A DNA stretch of 64,000 bases from Streptosporangiales bacterium (GTDB lineage: Bacteria > Actinomycetota > Actinomycetes > Streptosporangiales > WHST01), in contig WHTA01000015.1 in NCBI GenBank assembly GCA_009379825.1, positions 1 to 64,000 on the forward strand, in the 5' to 3' direction. Shown here in pieces: positions 51,470 to 60,081 of the stretch. How positions within the stretch are numbered: position 1 is the first letter of the stretch; each line of letters opens with the position of its first letter. A model generated the notes under the pieces. It was not told the origin of the DNA. It saw only the letters and a program-made list of their open reading frames with translations, and did no database searches. Made by a program: the position numbers and the translations under genes.

Positions 51470-53067
51470 TCGCCGGCCGGGTCGGCGCCGCCGTCCAGCC
51501 CGTCGGGGTGGATGCGGATCGCGAGCACCCTGGCGAAGTCGAACGTGACGGGGCTGCGCACGACCGAGTGTCCCGCCGCGCGCAGGTCGCGTTCCGTGCA
51601 GCGGGGTATCCGGTTGGAGACGTCGATGGCGCTGCTCGTCGCGGAGAACCTCGGCGCGCTGACCGCCTCCACCATGGTCATGTCGAAGTCGATCGCGTTG
51701 AGCAGCGTCTGCAGGATCCCCATGACGATCTGCGTGCCGCCTGGCGCGCCGACGACCAGGTGCGGTCGGTCGCCGTCGAGGACCATCGACGGTGCCATGG
51801 CACTGAACCTGGCCTTGCCGGGGGCCACGCTGCCGGTGCGTCCAGGCCGCGGGTCGAACACCGCCATGCAGCCGTTGTACATGAAGCCGAGGCCGTCGGT
51901 GATCACACCGGACGGGCTGCCGAGCGAGTGCGTCATGGTCACGCAGTTGCCGTCCGCGTCCACGATGGACAGGTGCGTGGTGTCCGGGCTCGGCGCCGGG
52001 TCGGTGTCGAGCCTTGGCACCTCCGCGCGTTCGCCGGCGCGGATCCGCTCGGCGAGCTCGGCTGCGTACGCCGCGGCGGTCAGCCGGTCGAGCGGCACGT
52101 CGACGAACGCCGGGTCGCCGACGTAGCGGTCCTTGTCGATGGTGGCCAGCTTCATCGCCTCGGCGACGGTCTGGATGTACTCCGGCGAGTTGTGCTCGAG
52201 CGCCTTCAGGTCGAAGCGCTCGAGCACGTGCAGCATCTGGAGCAGCATGACGCCGCCGCCCGGCGGCTGGTTCGTCGCCACCCGGTAGCCGCGGTACGCA
52301 CCCCACAGCGGCGCCCTGCGGGTGGGGCGCCAGCGCTGCAGGTCCGCCGCGGTGAGCAGGCCGCCGTGCCGGCCGATGTCGTCGGTCATCGCGTGCGCGA
52401 TCTCGCCCTCGTAGAACACCGACACCCCGTGCTCGGCGATCGCCCGCAACGTCGCGCCGAGGTCGCGGTTGACGACCTCGTCGCCGAGCTGTTTCGGCGT
52501 ACCGTCCTGGCGGCAGTACAACGCGCGGCCGGCCGCGGAGTACCTGAGCTTGTGGTCGTTCGCGAGCCGTCCCATCGGGTCGTGCCTGGCCCAGAACGAC
52601 GCCACCTGCGGTCGTACGGTCCAGCCCTCCTCGGCGAAGGAGATCGCCGGCTCGACCACCTGTTGCCACGGCAGCCGGCCGTACGCGTGGTGGATGTCCC
52701 AGTACGCACGCAACGCCGCCGGCGTGCAGATCGACTGGTAGCCGAGCTCGTTGACCGAGTCGCGCAGGAGGAAGCCGAAGCCGTCGCGGGTCTCACCCTC
52801 GATCAGGTGCTCCCACATGTCGGGCCGGCTCGCCAGCGGCGCGGGCGCGTGGAAGTCGACGTACTCGTGCACGCCGGCGCCGGGGAGCAGCATGCCGCAG
52901 CTGCCGAAGCCGGCGATGCCGCACATCAGCGGGTCGATCACACCCTGGGCGAACGCGCATGCGACGGCCGCGTCGACGGCGTTCCCGCCCGCCCGCAGGA
53001 TCTCCACCGCCGTCTCCGTGGCCTCCGGCTGCGCGGCGACGACCATCCCTGGCTTCCTGCTCCGCAC
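51448..53067 (-). CDS. ggt: Gamma-glutamyltransferase family protein
   Basis: The 539-residue Ntn-hydrolase precursor has the family start KPGMVVAAQPEATETAVEILRAGGNAVDAAVA, NQPPGGGVMLLQMLHVLE, and the autoprocessing site DTTHLSIVDADGNCVTMTHSLG, with T363 as expected nucleophile. GAPGGTQIVMGILQTLLNAID is near the C-terminus. No signal peptide is visible, whereas classical Ggt is exported, so it may be cytosolic and act on a different gamma-glutamyl or acyl substrate. It lies 79 bp downstream of the BadF-type kinase. Confidence 0.92.
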   Translation of the reverse strand: MRSRKPGMVVAAQPEATETAVEILRAGGNAVDAAVACAFAQGVIDPLMCGIAGFGSCGMLLPGAGVHEYVDFHAPAPLASRPDMWEHLIEGETRDGFGFLLRDSVNELGYQSICTPAALRAYWDIHHAYGRLPWQQVVEPAISFAEEGWTVRPQVASFWARHDPMGRLANDHKLRYSAAGRALYCRQDGTPKQLGDEVVNRDLGATLRAIAEHGVSVFYEGEIAHAMTDDIGRHGGLLTAADLQRWRPTRRAPLWGAYRGYRVATNQPPGGGVMLLQMLHVLERFDLKALEHNSPEYIQTVAEAMKLATIDKDRYVGDPAFVDVPLDRLTAAAYAAELAERIRAGERAEVPRLDTDPAPSPDTTHLSIVDADGNCVTMTHSLGSPSGVITDGLGFMYNGCMAVFDPRPGRTGSVAPGKARFSAMAPSMVLDGDRPHLVVGAPGGTQIVMGILQTLLNAIDFDMTMVEAVSAPRFSATSSAIDVSNRIPRCTERDLRAAGHSVVRSPVTFDFARVLAIRIHPDGLDGGADPAGDGAVMAV

Positions 53068-53146
53068 GCGCGCTCCTCTCGGTCACGGCCCGTCCCGAGC
53101 ACCCAACCACGTTCGGCGGGCGTGAGCTACGGGAATGCGGCGCGCG

Positions 53147-54109
53147 TCACACCGGCGTGCGGAGCTCGCGGCCGCCCGCGTGGTGCGGGGTTCCCTCGGT
53201 CGTCGCGAGGAACGCGGCACCGTGCAGGCCGCCACCGGCGGGCTGGTAGACGGCCAGTGCCGGGCAGTCGGTGGCGAGCCTGGCCAGCAACGGCAGGCGG
53301 ACGGTGTCGGTCGTGGTGAGGATGCTGCCGGTCCAGGTGAACGGCACGGTCGCTGCGGCGGCAGCCGGGTGGGCGCGCCGTACGGTCGCGGTGACCGTGG
53401 CGGCGAGCTCCGCGACGGCCCGCTCGCAGATGCCGCGGGCCACCTCGTCACCGGACTCGGCGGCCTCGACCACCTGCCGGGCGAACGCGGCGATGTCGCT
53501 GACCATGGTCGGCGACGCGAGCACCCGGTGGACGAACGCACGCAGCTCGCCGCACTCGGTCACGGCGCGGTCGGTCAGCTCGGTCGCCTGGTGCCGGCCG
53601 TCGAGCCCGGCGAGCGCTGCGCGCAGTCCCTCCCGGCCCAGCCACGAGCCGCCGCCGGCATCGCCGAGCAGGTAGCCCCAGGCGTCGACGCGCAGCAGCC
53701 CGCCGTCGGCGTCGACCGAGGTGCAGACGACACCTGTGCCGGCGTTGAGCACCACGCCCGGCCGGCCGCCGAGCGCACCCGCGTGCGTGGTGACGTCGTC
53801 GCCGGCGGCGACGACCCGCGTGGCGCCGGTCTCCTCCGCCAGGCCCTGCAGCAGCGGGGTGACGTGCGGACCGGTCAGGTTCAGGCCGGACAGCCCGCAG
53901 GCGAGCGTCCGCACCGGTCCAGGTCTGCCCAACGCGTGCCAGGCCCGGCTGACCGCCTCGCGCTGGGCGGCCCCCGGGTCGGCGCCGCTCGTCCAGGCGA
54001 ACCCGGGGACGTCCACCGTGGCGCCGAGCACCGGGCCGGCGTCCGTGCTGGTGACGGTGGCCATCCGCAACCCGCTCTGGCCGCCGTCTGCGGCGAGGTC
54101 GACATGCAC
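53147..54109 (-). CDS. BadF/BadG/BcrA/BcrD ATPase family kinase, N-acetylglucosamine kinase-like
   Basis: The 320-residue ASKHA-fold protein begins VHVDLAADGGQSGLRMAT (phosphate 1 loop). It has GVVLNAGTGVVCTSV (phosphate 2) and WGYLLGDAGGGSWLGREGL, the pattern of N-acetylglucosamine kinases in this family. It probably phosphorylates the amino sugar brought in by NgcEFG, though the two operons face each other. The GTG at 54109 was chosen because homology starts immediately. An operator lies 37 bp upstream, so the kinase and the gene after it are likely controlled by the divergent GntR protein. Confidence 0.85.
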   Translation of the reverse strand: MHVDLAADGGQSGLRMATVTSTDAGPVLGATVDVPGFAWTSGADPGAAQREAVSRAWHALGRPGPVRTLACGLSGLNLTGPHVTPLLQGLAEETGATRVVAAGDDVTTHAGALGGRPGVVLNAGTGVVCTSVDADGGLLRVDAWGYLLGDAGGGSWLGREGLRAALAGLDGRHQATELTDRAVTECGELRAFVHRVLASPTMVSDIAAFARQVVEAAESGDEVARGICERAVAELAATVTATVRRAHPAAAAATVPFTWTGSILTTTDTVRLPLLARLATDCPALAVYQPAGGGLHGAAFLATTEGTPHHAGGRELRTPV

Positions 54110-54145
54110 GGGCAGAGGGTAGCGCGCTGACCGAACGTTGAGATG

Positions 54146-54173
54146 TCGATGAAATCGTTGACGATTTCGTCGA
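54146..54173. promoter_or_regulatory. 28-bp operator palindrome between the kinase and GntR genes
   Basis: TCGATGAAATCG (54146-54157), centre TTGA and CGATTTCGTCGA (54162-54173) form an inverted repeat with 11 of 12 pairs matched. It sits 20 bp before the GntR start at 54194 and 36 bp from the kinase start, so it can control both directions. The same position argues against a GntR start at 54143, which would put the operator inside the coding region. Confidence 0.78.
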
Positions 54174-54193
54174 AGTGCTGTCAAGCTGCGGCC

Positions 54194-54829
54194 ATGCTCG
54201 AACCCACCGCCGGGGAGATCGCGTGCCAGCGACTGCGCGAGGCGCTGCGCAGCGGCAGGTACGTGCCGCAGCAGCGGTTGATCGAGCCGGACGTGATGGC
54301 GGAGCTGGACGTCACCCGGCTGGCGCTGCGCGAGGCGTTCGCCCGGCTCGAGCACGAGGGGCTGGTGCAGCGCCAGGCGAACCGCGGCGCGACGGTGCGG
54401 CTGCTGTCGCTGGACGAGGCGACCGAGGTGCTGGAGATCCGCTCGGTCGTCGAGGGGCTGGGCGCCAGGCACGCCGCCGCACTGGCCACCGACGACGACA
54501 TCGCTGCCCTGTGGCAGAGCATCGAGCGGTTCGAGAGCGCCCTCGCCGAGCCGGACATCGCGGCGTGCAACACCGCGCAGGCCGCGCTGCACAACCTGGT
54601 CACCGACATCTCGGCCCGGCCGACCGTGGCCAGGCTCACCGACATGCTCAGCGCCCAGAGCGCGCAGACCCGGATGACCACGGCGCGGGTCAGCGGCCGG
54701 CTGCGGCAGTCGCTCGAGGAGCACCGGGCGATCGTCGAGGCGATCGCCGGCCGCGACCAGGATGCCGCCGAGGCGGAGATGCGGCGCCACATCAACGGCG
54801 TCATCGAGGCGGCTACCGAATCCATGTGA
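54194..54829 (+). CDS. GntR family transcriptional regulator (FCD domain)
   Basis: The 211-residue protein starts MLEPTAGEIACQRLREALRSGRYVPQQRLIEPDVMAELDVTRLALREAFARLEHEGLV, a GntR winged helix in which the usual S-R-x-P-V/L-R-E-A is TRLALREA. A helical FCD domain follows (EIRSVVEGLGARHAA, LHNLVTDI, LEEHRAIVEAIAGRD). ATG 54194 was preferred over ATG 54143, which overlaps the operator. It is followed after 28 bp by the molybdenum hydroxylase genes, so it may control those as well as the divergent kinase gene. Confidence 0.92.
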   Translation: MLEPTAGEIACQRLREALRSGRYVPQQRLIEPDVMAELDVTRLALREAFARLEHEGLVQRQANRGATVRLLSLDEATEVLEIRSVVEGLGARHAAALATDDDIAALWQSIERFESALAEPDIAACNTAQAALHNLVTDISARPTVARLTDMLSAQSAQTRMTTARVSGRLRQSLEEHRAIVEAIAGRDQDAAEAEMRRHINGVIEAATESM

Positions 54830-54857
54830 CCGAAGCACCGGGGTCGAAGGAGCAGCG

Positions 54858-55709
54858 GTGATACCAGCACCCTTCAGGTACGTGCGGCCGAGCACGCTGG
54901 CACAGGCGCTCGAGCTGCTGAACGCGGAGGCAGCCGCGTGCGTGCTGGCCGGCGGGCAGAGCCTGCTCACCCAGCTGAAGAGCCGCGCGGTGACCCCGGA
55001 CCTGGTGGTCGACCTCGGTGCGCTCGACGAGCTGCGGGAGATACGCAGTCGCCCGGGGACGGTGACCATCGGCGCGATGGTCACCTTCGCCCGGTTGGCG
55101 AAGAACCCCGTCGTGCGCGAGAGCGTGCCGGTGCTCGCGCAGACGGTCGCGCACGTCGCGGACGTGCAGGTGCGCAACCGCGGCACGCTGGGTGGCTCGC
55201 TGTCGTACGCCGACCCGTCGGGCGACCTGGCGGGCGCGGTGATCGCCGCCGGTGGCACCGTACGGCTGGTCTCCGCGGACGGCGAGCGGGAGCTGCCCGC
55301 CGAGCAGCTGTACGCCGGGCCGTTCCGTACGGTGCTGGCGCCCGGCGAGCTGCTCGTCGACGTGACCATGCCGCGGCACGACACCGCGCACACCGCGTAC
55401 TACGCGGTGGCCAGGCGCCCGGCCGACCCGACGCTCGCCGGGGTGGCCCTGGTCGCCACCGTCGACGCGGACCGGATCACCGACATCGGCGTCGGCCTGG
55501 TGGGCCTCGGCGACCGACCGCTCGCGGCGGCGGCGACGGCCCGCGCACTGCGCGGTCAGCCACTGGGTGGCGCCGAGGCGGGCACCGCCCTCGCCGACGA
55601 GATCGCGCCACTTCCCAGCACCGCCGGCCAGGCCGAGTATCGCCGCGCCGTCGCCCTGACGGCGCTCGAGCGGGCGCTGCGCCAGCTGACCCAGGAGGCC
55701 GCCTCATGA
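54858..55709 (+). CDS. Molybdenum hydroxylase, FAD-binding medium subunit (CoxM/CutM type)
   Basis: The 283-residue flavoprotein reads FRYVRPSTLAQALELLNAEAAACVLAGGQSLLTQLKSR, with the FAD loop AGGQSL, then VRNRGTLGGSLSYADPSGD, the second FAD motif. It passes electrons from the iron-sulfur subunit to an acceptor. GTG 54858 follows AAGGAG (54847-54852). Its stop overlaps the small-subunit start (ATGA). It is the first of three genes in the order M-S-L. Confidence 0.93.
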   Translation: MIPAPFRYVRPSTLAQALELLNAEAAACVLAGGQSLLTQLKSRAVTPDLVVDLGALDELREIRSRPGTVTIGAMVTFARLAKNPVVRESVPVLAQTVAHVADVQVRNRGTLGGSLSYADPSGDLAGAVIAAGGTVRLVSADGERELPAEQLYAGPFRTVLAPGELLVDVTMPRHDTAHTAYYAVARRPADPTLAGVALVATVDADRITDIGVGLVGLGDRPLAAAATARALRGQPLGGAEAGTALADEIAPLPSTAGQAEYRRAVALTALERALRQLTQEAAS

Positions 55710-56191
55710 CCGATTACGACGAACAGGTCGAGCTCGACGTGAACGGCGAACGGGTCGCCGCCACCGTGCCGGCCCGCATGCTGCTCGTGCACTACCTCCG
55801 CGAGGTGGCCGGGTGCACGGGGGTGCACGTCGGCTGCGACACCGGTAACTGTGGCGCGTGCACCGTGCTGCTCGACGGGCAACCGGTGAAGTCGTGCATG
55901 CTGCTCGCGGCCCAGGGGAGCGGGCAGCAGGTGACCACCGTGGAGGGGCTGGACGCGCCGTGCGTACCGGCGCTGCGGCAGGCGTTCACCGCGCACGGCG
56001 CCATCCAGTGCGGGTACTGCACGCCCGGCATGCTGACCAACGCGACCGCCCTGCTGTGCGAGCAACCGGACGCCGACGAGGAGAGCATCCGCAACGCCCT
56101 GCGCGGCAACCTCTGCATGTGCACCGGGTACCAGCAGATCGTGGACGCGATCTCCGCGGTGGCACAGCAGGGAGAGGCGGCGCAGCGATGA
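55706..56191 (+). CDS. Molybdenum hydroxylase, 2Fe-2S small subunit (CoxS/CutS type)
   Basis: The 161-residue protein has the plant-ferredoxin cluster motif GCDTGNCGACTVLLDG near residue 43 and the second cluster CGYCTPGM with CMCTGYQQIVDAI. All eight cysteines are present. It carries electrons from the molybdenum centre to FAD. ATGA overlaps join it to both neighbours. Confidence 0.95.
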   Translation: MTDYDEQVELDVNGERVAATVPARMLLVHYLREVAGCTGVHVGCDTGNCGACTVLLDGQPVKSCMLLAAQGSGQQVTTVEGLDAPCVPALRQAFTAHGAIQCGYCTPGMLTNATALLCEQPDADEESIRNALRGNLCMCTGYQQIVDAISAVAQQGEAAQR

Positions 56192-58596
56192 CCATCTACG
56201 CACCCGAGAGCACGCTCGCCACCGACAACTGGGTGGGCAAACCGGCGCCGCGCAAGGAGGACGGGCGGCACCTCACCGGCAAAGCGCGGTTCCTGGACGA
56301 CCTGCCGTTCGCCGGCGGCGCGATGGCCGTACTGCGCAGCCCGCACCCGCACGCGCGCATCGTCTCCGTCGACACGTCGCGGGCGCTCGCCGACCCGAAC
56401 GTCCTCGCGGTGGTGACTGGTGCGGACGTCCGCAACGAGACCACACCGGTGGCGTCGCGGTCGATCACCGCGCCGGTGACGCAGTATGTGATGGCCGTAG
56501 ACAAGGTGCGCTGGGTGGGCGAGCCGGTCGCCGCCGTCGCCGCGACCGACGTGTACGCGGCACGCGACGCGCTCGACCTGATCGACGTCGAGTACGAGGT
56601 GCTGCCCTCGGTCGCCGAGATCGGCGACGCCCTCGCCGACGGTGCGCCGCTGCTATACGAGGACATCGACAGCAACATCCTCGTGCACGACGAGCTCCTG
56701 CACGGCCCCATGGAGCAGGCGTTCGACGACGCGGCGTTCGTCGTGCGGGAGACCTACCGGGTGGGCAGGTTCAGCTCGACGCCGTTGGAGCCGTACGCGC
56801 TCTCGGTGTCGTACGACCCGCGCGACGAGCAGTTCGACATCGTGGCGAACGACCAGCAGCCGGCCCGGTCGATCGGCAACATCACGAAGGCGCTCGGCGT
56901 GCACACGTCGGACGTACGGCTGCACGTGCCGGAGAGCGGCGGCTCGTTCGGCATCAAGCTTGCGATCTGGCCGTACGCGCTCATCGGCTGCCTGTTGGCC
57001 AAGCGGGTCGACCGACCGCTGAAGTGGATCCAGACCCGCACCGAGCACCTGCTCGGCGGCACCCACACGCCCGACGTCGAGATGGACATGGAGCTGCCGG
57101 TCGACGCCGATGGCAAGATCCTCGCCATGCGCCTGCACAGCAGGGAGAACGACGGCGCGTTCATCCACACGGCCGGCATCTACGGGCTGATCAAGTTCGC
57201 TACGGCCGTCGGGCCGTACACCATCGGCGCGGCGAGCATCGACCTGATGAGCGTGGTGACCAACCGCGGGCCCGTGGTGCAGAACCGCGGGGTGGGCAAG
57301 CCCGCCATGACGTTCGCGCTCGAGCGCTCCGTGGACCGCGCGGCCCGGCAGCTGGGCATCGACCCGGCGGAGTTCCGGCTGCGCAACCTGGTGCCCGCGG
57401 AGGCGATGCCGTACACCACGCCGGCGGGGGAGATCTACGAGAGCGGCGACTACCCGGCGACGCTGCGCAAGGCGCTGAAGCTCGGCCGGTACGAGGAGTT
57501 CCGTGCGCGGCAGGTGGACGCGCGCGCCGAGGGCAGGTTGCTCGGCATCGGGCTCAGCGCGGGGATCGAGCCAGGCACGTCGAACATCGGCTACTACTCG
57601 CTGCTCAAGGGCACCACCGAGTACAACGGCAGCGCGGAGGGCGCAGTCGTCGGCATCGAGGTGGACGGCAGGGTCACCGTTCGCACCGGCTCGGTCGACA
57701 CCGGCCAGGGCCACGAGACCACCATCTGCCAGGTGGTCGCGGACATGCTCGGCGTCGGCCTGGACGACGTGCACTTCGACACCACGTTCGACTCGTCGTG
57801 CTCGCCGTACACCGGCGCGTCCGGCGCGTACGCGAACCGGTTCAACGACGTGGAGGTCGGCGCGGTCATCACCGCGACCAAGCGGGTGCGGGTGAAGCTG
57901 CTCGAGCTCGCCGCGTACCTGATGGAGGCCGAGCAGGGCCAGCTGGTGCTCGGCGGCGGCGCGGTGAGCGCCGCGGACGGCAAGGCGCAGATGTCGCTCG
58001 CCGACCTGGCCAAGATCGCGTACAACAAGGTGGTGCTGCTGCCGCCGGACATGGACCCCGGCCTGCGGGTGCTCGCGTACTACCGCAACCCGATGGCGAA
58101 GCCGCCGGAGCGCGAGGACTTCAATGTGCAGCTGACGCACTCGAACTCGGTACATGTGGTGGTGGTGGAGGTCGACCCGGGCACGGGCATGCTCGACTTC
58201 CTGAAGTACGCGATCGTGCACGACTGTGGCCGGCAGCTCAACCCCACTGTGGTGGAGGGCATGGCGATCGGCTCCACCGTGCACGGCATCGGCGCCGCGC
58301 TGCTCGAGGAGTTCCAGTACGACGAGGCTGGCAACCCGCTTGCGACCACGTTCCAGACGTACCTGAAGCCGGTCGCCCAGACGGTGCCGCGGATCGAGCT
58401 CGGCCACCTGGAGTCGCCGTGCCCGTACACCATCCTCGGCACGAAGGCCACCGGCGAGGGTGGCGCGATCACGTCGCTCGCAGCGATCGGCAACGCGGTC
58501 GAGGATGCCCTGCTGCCGCACGGCGTGCAGGTGAACTCGCTGCCGATCACACCGGAGAAGATCTTGCGCGGGATCCGCCATGGCACTGCCATCTGA
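56188..58596 (+). CDS. Molybdenum hydroxylase, molybdopterin-binding large subunit (CoxL/CutL type)
   Basis: The 802-residue catalytic subunit starts GKPAPRKEDGRHLTGKARFLDDL and has SVDTGQGHETTICQVVADMLG in the cofactor-binding region. GTKATGEGGAITSLAAIGNAVEDAL near the C-terminus contains the catalytic glutamate. The cysteine-bearing loop of true CO dehydrogenase (AYxCSFR) is absent, so this is an aromatic or heterocycle hydroxylase rather than CODH. The RGxGRPE loop is altered to RGVGKPAM, suggesting an unusual substrate pocket. It overlaps the next gene by 17 bp. Confidence 0.93.
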   Translation: MTIYAPESTLATDNWVGKPAPRKEDGRHLTGKARFLDDLPFAGGAMAVLRSPHPHARIVSVDTSRALADPNVLAVVTGADVRNETTPVASRSITAPVTQYVMAVDKVRWVGEPVAAVAATDVYAARDALDLIDVEYEVLPSVAEIGDALADGAPLLYEDIDSNILVHDELLHGPMEQAFDDAAFVVRETYRVGRFSSTPLEPYALSVSYDPRDEQFDIVANDQQPARSIGNITKALGVHTSDVRLHVPESGGSFGIKLAIWPYALIGCLLAKRVDRPLKWIQTRTEHLLGGTHTPDVEMDMELPVDADGKILAMRLHSRENDGAFIHTAGIYGLIKFATAVGPYTIGAASIDLMSVVTNRGPVVQNRGVGKPAMTFALERSVDRAARQLGIDPAEFRLRNLVPAEAMPYTTPAGEIYESGDYPATLRKALKLGRYEEFRARQVDARAEGRLLGIGLSAGIEPGTSNIGYYSLLKGTTEYNGSAEGAVVGIEVDGRVTVRTGSVDTGQGHETTICQVVADMLGVGLDDVHFDTTFDSSCSPYTGASGAYANRFNDVEVGAVITATKRVRVKLLELAAYLMEAEQGQLVLGGGAVSAADGKAQMSLADLAKIAYNKVVLLPPDMDPGLRVLAYYRNPMAKPPEREDFNVQLTHSNSVHVVVVEVDPGTGMLDFLKYAIVHDCGRQLNPTVVEGMAIGSTVHGIGAALLEEFQYDEAGNPLATTFQTYLKPVAQTVPRIELGHLESPCPYTILGTKATGEGGAITSLAAIGNAVEDALLPHGVQVNSLPITPEKILRGIRHGTAI

Positions 58597-59569
58597 CGGC
58601 TGCATCGACGCGCACGCGCACCTCGTACCGGCGAAGCTGGTCGAGGCGACCGAGCGTGCCGCGGGCAACCTGCCGAACGTGACCGTGAGCCGCCCCGAGG
58701 GCGGCGGCGTCGCGATCTCGTTCCCCAGCACCCAGGCGGTGCGGCCGATCCCGCCCGCCGTGCTCGACCGGGAGCGCTCGCACGCGTGGATGGACGCCCA
58801 CGGCATCGCGGCGCAGGTGGTGGGTGTCTGGGCCGACCTGTTCGCGTACGACCTGCCGCCGCGCGAGGCCGCGTACTGGACCAGGATGGTCAACGAGCTG
58901 CTGGTCGAGGAGACGCATGCGTCCGGCAGGATGGCACCGCTGGCCATCCTGCCGCTGCAGGACACCACGCTTGCGTTGCAGGAGCTCGACCGCGCCCTGG
59001 ACCTCGGCTATCCCGGGGTCACCATCGGGTGTTCGGCGGGTGCCGACGAGCTCGACCACGACCGGCTGGACGAGGTGTGGGCGGCACTCGCGGACCGCCG
59101 GGTGCCTGTGGTCATGCACCCAGGCTTCCGCACCAGCGACGTTCGTGCAACGGCGTACGGGCTGCCGAACACCCTTGGCCGTGCGTACGACACCGACGTC
59201 GCCGTCGCGCGGCTGCTTTACTCCGGCCGGCTCGCGAAGCACCCCGGAGTACGTCTCGTGCTGATGCACGGGGGAGGGGCGGTGCCGTACCTCTGGGGCC
59301 GGATGCAGCGCAACCACGCGCTCGGCGACGGGCCGGCCGATCCCGCCGATGGTTTGGCATGCCTGTACTTCGACAGCGTCGTCTACCGCGAGCAGGCGCT
59401 GTCGTACCTGGTCGACTTCGCCGGCGCCGACCGCGTGCTGCTCGGCTCCGACTACCCGTTCCCCATCATGGACCCTGAACCGTTGCGGGTGGTGCGCGAG
59501 CTGGTACCACCGGACGACGTGCGCGCCCGAATCTGCGCGGACAACGCCCGTGCCCTGTTCGTCCGCTGA
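58580..59569 (+). CDS. Amidohydrolase family 2 protein, ACMSD-type decarboxylase
   Basis: The 329-residue TIM-barrel protein has metal ligands CIDAHAHLVP (HxH), VVMHPGF, LVLMHGGGAVPYLWGRM and GSDYPFPIMDP. This is the 2-amino-3-carboxymuconate-6-semialdehyde decarboxylase pattern. Relatives decarboxylate aromatic or heteroaromatic acids such as resorcylate or 3,6-dihydroxypicolinate. It overlaps the Mo-hydroxylase large subunit, so it probably acts on the hydroxylated product. Hydrolysis instead of decarboxylation is possible. Confidence 0.88.
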   Translation: MALPSDGCIDAHAHLVPAKLVEATERAAGNLPNVTVSRPEGGGVAISFPSTQAVRPIPPAVLDRERSHAWMDAHGIAAQVVGVWADLFAYDLPPREAAYWTRMVNELLVEETHASGRMAPLAILPLQDTTLALQELDRALDLGYPGVTIGCSAGADELDHDRLDEVWAALADRRVPVVMHPGFRTSDVRATAYGLPNTLGRAYDTDVAVARLLYSGRLAKHPGVRLVLMHGGGAVPYLWGRMQRNHALGDGPADPADGLACLYFDSVVYREQALSYLVDFAGADRVLLGSDYPFPIMDPEPLRVVRELVPPDDVRARICADNARALFVR

Positions 59570-59600
59570 CCCCGTCGAGACCGTCGAGAAAGGACGCCCC

Positions 59601-60080
59601 ATGGCGAATGATCCGATCCCCACCCGCGAGGTCATCACGGCCGGTGACACGCGCGTCGAGCTGGACCGTCCAGGCGTGCGGATGACGGCGGCCGAGGTGC
59701 TCGGCGGCGCGGAACGGTTGGTGTACTTCGACACCGCGGACGACAAGCTCCAGCCGGCCAACTACGACAAGCCCGACGGTGCGCCGCTGCGGGTGCTCAC
59801 GTCCGCCGCGGCGAAGGTCGACGTCTCCAAGCGCAGCGTGCACGACATGGGGTTCTGGCACCGCAACGTCGACCACTCCGAGGTCATCATCTGCGTCAAG
59901 GGCGCGCTGCGGTGGGAGACCGAGCTCGGCGTGCACGAGCTGACGGCCGGCCAGGTGCTGTGCATCCCGCGCGGTGTCGCGCACCGGTCGGCGCTGTGCG
60001 ACAAGTCCGAGGAGGAGAACATCCTCGTCGAGCTGAAGGTGCACGACGACATGACACCCGTCGGCCCGATCGGAGACTGA
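59601..60080 (+). CDS. Cupin domain protein
   Basis: The 159-residue protein starts at ATG 59601 after GAAAGGA. The cupin motifs are GFWHRNVDHSEVIICVKGALRWE and LTAGQVLCIPRGVAHRSAL, with histidines and glutamate in place for a metal site. This could be a ring-cleavage dioxygenase, an isomerase or a small-molecule binder. It lies 31 bp after the ACMSD-type gene and 1 bp before the next amidohydrolase. Confidence 0.82.
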   Translation: MANDPIPTREVITAGDTRVELDRPGVRMTAAEVLGGAERLVYFDTADDKLQPANYDKPDGAPLRVLTSAAAKVDVSKRSVHDMGFWHRNVDHSEVIICVKGALRWETELGVHELTAGQVLCIPRGVAHRSALCDKSEEENILVELKVHDDMTPVGPIGD

Positions 60081-60081
60081 C

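Noticed and set aside
56188-58596. Aerobic carbon monoxide dehydrogenase
   Set aside because: Gene order and subunits match the Cox type, but the large subunit lacks the cysteine-bearing active-site loop of true CODH and no cox accessory genes follow.
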